Positions 62,959 to 64,000 of a stretch of DNA of 64,000 nt are shown piece by piece. A program made the position numbers and the translations under genes. How positions within the stretch are numbered: position 1 is the stretch's first letter; the number at the start of each line of letters is the position of its first letter. Source of the DNA: CAVQGZ01 sp963712175 (GTDB lineage Bacteria > Actinomycetota > Actinomycetes > Jiangellales > Jiangellaceae); the NCBI GenBank assembly GCA_963712175.1, contig CAVQGZ010000004.1:124001-188000 (forward strand), in the 5' to 3' direction. Below the pieces are notes generated by a model. The model saw nothing but the letters and a program-made list of their open reading frames with translations, was not told where the DNA came from and did no database searches.

Positions 62959-63345
62959 GCGGGCGAGTCGGTCGGGCGACCGCGTCGGGCACCGAGAGGT
63001 GACCCGCCGAGGAAAGTCCGGGCTCCGCAGGGCAGGGTGGTTGCTAACCGCAACCCGGGGTGACCCGCGGGACAGTGCCACAGAAAGCAGACCGCCGGCG
63101 CTGACCTCGGTCGACGCCGGTAAGGGTGAAACGGTGGTGCAAGAGACCACCAGCACGTGAGGTGACTCGCGTGGCTCGGCAAACCCCACCCGGAGCAAGG
63201 CCAGACAGGGAGCGTTCGAGGGCGGCCCGCCCGAGCTCCCGGGTAGGCCGCTAGAGGTCGGCGGCAACGTCGACCCGAGAGGGATGGTCGCCGCCAACGC
63301 CTCGGCGTTGGGCACAGAACCCGGCTTACAGACCGACTCGCCCGC
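62959..63345 (+). ncRNA. rnpB: RNase P RNA (class A)
   Basis: The ends pair: GCGGGCGAGTCGGTC (62959-) and GACCGACTCGCCCGC (to 63345). The conserved GAGGAAAGTCCGGGCTCC (near 63008) is the CR-I signature, and the ACAGAAA and AGGGTGAAACGGTG elements lie in the middle. CACAGAACCCGGCTTACAG marks the 3' conserved region. Ends are approximate. Processes the 5' ends of tRNAs. Confidence 0.95.
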
Positions 63346-63360
63346 CCCCACCACCGTCCG

Positions 63361-63463
63361 GTGTACGCGGATCCACACATTCGCGTGGATCCGGGGGGTT
63401 TCCGGCCGCGAACTCGCAGGTCGGATTCGACCGACAGAGGCGAATGTGTGGATTCGCGTACAC
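63361..63463. repeat. 24-bp near-perfect inverted repeat downstream of rnpB
   Basis: Arm 1 is 63361-63384 (begins GTGTACGCGGATCC) and arm 2 63440-63463; they are complementary over 24 bp with one mismatch, separated by 55 nt. Inside are a second 8-bp inverted repeat (GGATCCAC 63369-63376, GTGGATCC 63385-63392) and GGTCG-GATT-CGACC (63419-63432). No coding potential. It could be an RNase P RNA terminator or a mobile or repetitive element. Confidence 0.8.
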
Positions 63464-63547
63464 CCGGCCTTCGAACCGGGCGTGCGCTGACCATCCGGGG
63501 GTCATCGACGCCGGGGCGGCGCTATGGTCGGCCCAGGAGGCACGACC

Positions 63548-64000
63548 ATGCCGATTCGCACGGTGACCGACCTGCACGAGCACCTGGAACTGGCCATCCA
63601 GGTGGAGCTGTCCACCGTGCCGCCGTACCTCTACGCGATGTACTCGATCGAGGACCAACGGTCCGAGGCCACTCTGCTGCTGCGCAGCATCGTTGCCGAA
63701 GAGATGCTGCACGCGGTACTCGCCTCGAACCTGCTGCTGGCGACGGGAGGCCGACCCCGGTTCGACTCGACGGCGTACATGCCGGAGTACCCGAGCAGGA
63801 TGCCGCACCACCGGCCACCGCTGGAGGTCGGCTTGGCTCCGTGCACGGAGGCAACGATCCGCGAGGTGTTCATGCGCATCGAGCAGCCCGAGGAGCACGA
63901 CGCCCCTCCCGAGCCAGACATGTACGAGACCCTCGGGCAGTTCTACCACGCGCTCGAGAACGCCATCGTCGACCTCTCCGCCGTGGGAGACCTGTTCTCG
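63548..64000 (+). CDS. Ferritin-like domain protein (iminophenyl-pyruvate dimer synthase-like), partial
   Basis: 151 residues to the window edge, no stop reached. ATG with AGGAGG 7 nt upstream. IQVELSTVPPYLYAMYSI is the start of the VioB-type ferritin-like domain, VAEEMLHAVLASNLLLATGG carries the EExxH iron-binding pair, and YMPEYPSRMPH matches the family. VioB and RebD-like enzymes dimerise iminophenyl-pyruvate derivatives, but many ferritin-like members of this family are not in such pathways. The rest of the gene is outside the window. Confidence 0.85.
   Translation, partial: MPIRTVTDLHEHLELAIQVELSTVPPYLYAMYSIEDQRSEATLLLRSIVAEEMLHAVLASNLLLATGGRPRFDSTAYMPEYPSRMPHHRPPLEVGLAPCTEATIREVFMRIEQPEEHDAPPEPDMYETLGQFYHALENAIVDLSAVGDLFS

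Overview
The window is high-GC DNA (GC- or GTG-start genes, AGGAGG-type ribosome binding sites, many ATGA/GTGA overlaps) from an actinobacterium. The markers are the fasR-fabD-fabH-acpP-fabF-accD cluster with a DUF3145 gene beside it, aceE next to DUF3052 and ahpE-like genes, a bifunctional RNase H/phosphatase after Nif3 and a zinc-ribbon gene, and a dgt...dnaG...sigma block. Gene content and order resemble Propionibacteriales (Nocardioidaceae-like), but the genus cannot be fixed from this sequence alone. Coding density is very high: no gap without a gene exceeds about 250 bp, and most remaining gaps are short divergent promoter or convergent terminator regions.

Layout. 0-8.5 kb: a membrane-anchored degenerate STAND-type NTPase (minus), then dgt, a ferredoxin-reductase-like flavoprotein, dnaG and an RpoD-family sigma factor, followed by tRNA-Asn. 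8.5-12 kb: small membrane protein, PrsW-type protease, DinB protein, AlkZ/YcaQ-like winged-helix protein. 12-21 kb: a pentose (probably xylose) module with an ABC transporter (binding lipoprotein, single-domain ATPase, permease), three sugar-linked oxidoreductases, xylA and xylB. 21-28 kb: glutamine amidotransferase, tRNA-Met, small enzymes, FUSC membrane protein, flavodoxin, sucrose phosphorylase, and an AspT/YidE-like transporter. 28-35 kb: the type II fatty acid synthesis operon with its PucR/FasR-like regulator; FabD carries a C-terminal biotinyl-like domain without the biotinylated lysine. 35-43 kb: [NiFe]-hydrogenase maturation genes hypA-B-F-C-D-(lipoprotein)-E, with no hydrogenase structural gene in the window. 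43-53 kb: PHP protein, PPK2, aceE, DUF1918, DUF3052, peroxiredoxin, a large membrane phosphatase/phosphodiesterase, SDR. 53-59 kb: HMA-CDF transporter and a GlcNAc/glucosamine operon (nagA, mutarotase, PTS EIICB, nagB). 59-64 kb: DUF3592 protein, a degenerate RNase Sa-like lipoprotein, tRNA-Val, Nif3, zinc-ribbon protein, RNase H/phosphatase, rnpB, a long inverted repeat, and a truncated ferritin-like gene at the right edge.

How the parts fit. The xyl and nag modules feed pentose and amino sugars into central metabolism; aceE makes acetyl-CoA, and AccD/FabD/FabH/FabF/ACP use it for fatty acids. The hyp proteins would build the NiFe(CN)2CO centre of a hydrogenase encoded elsewhere.

Five genes in the second half (hyp-cluster lipoprotein, aceE, PTS EIICB, nagA, zinc-ribbon gene) each show one apparent single-base frameshift, two or three of them at short C/G runs, while none was recognised in the first 40 kb. 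Uncorrected sequence errors are the simplest explanation; real lesions cannot be excluded. The most unusual biology is the STAND-like protein with a missing Walker A lysine, the FabD-BCCP-like fusion, NagB with the catalytic glutamate replaced, the RNase Sa-like lipoprotein lacking all catalytic residues, and the 24-bp inverted repeat beside rnpB.
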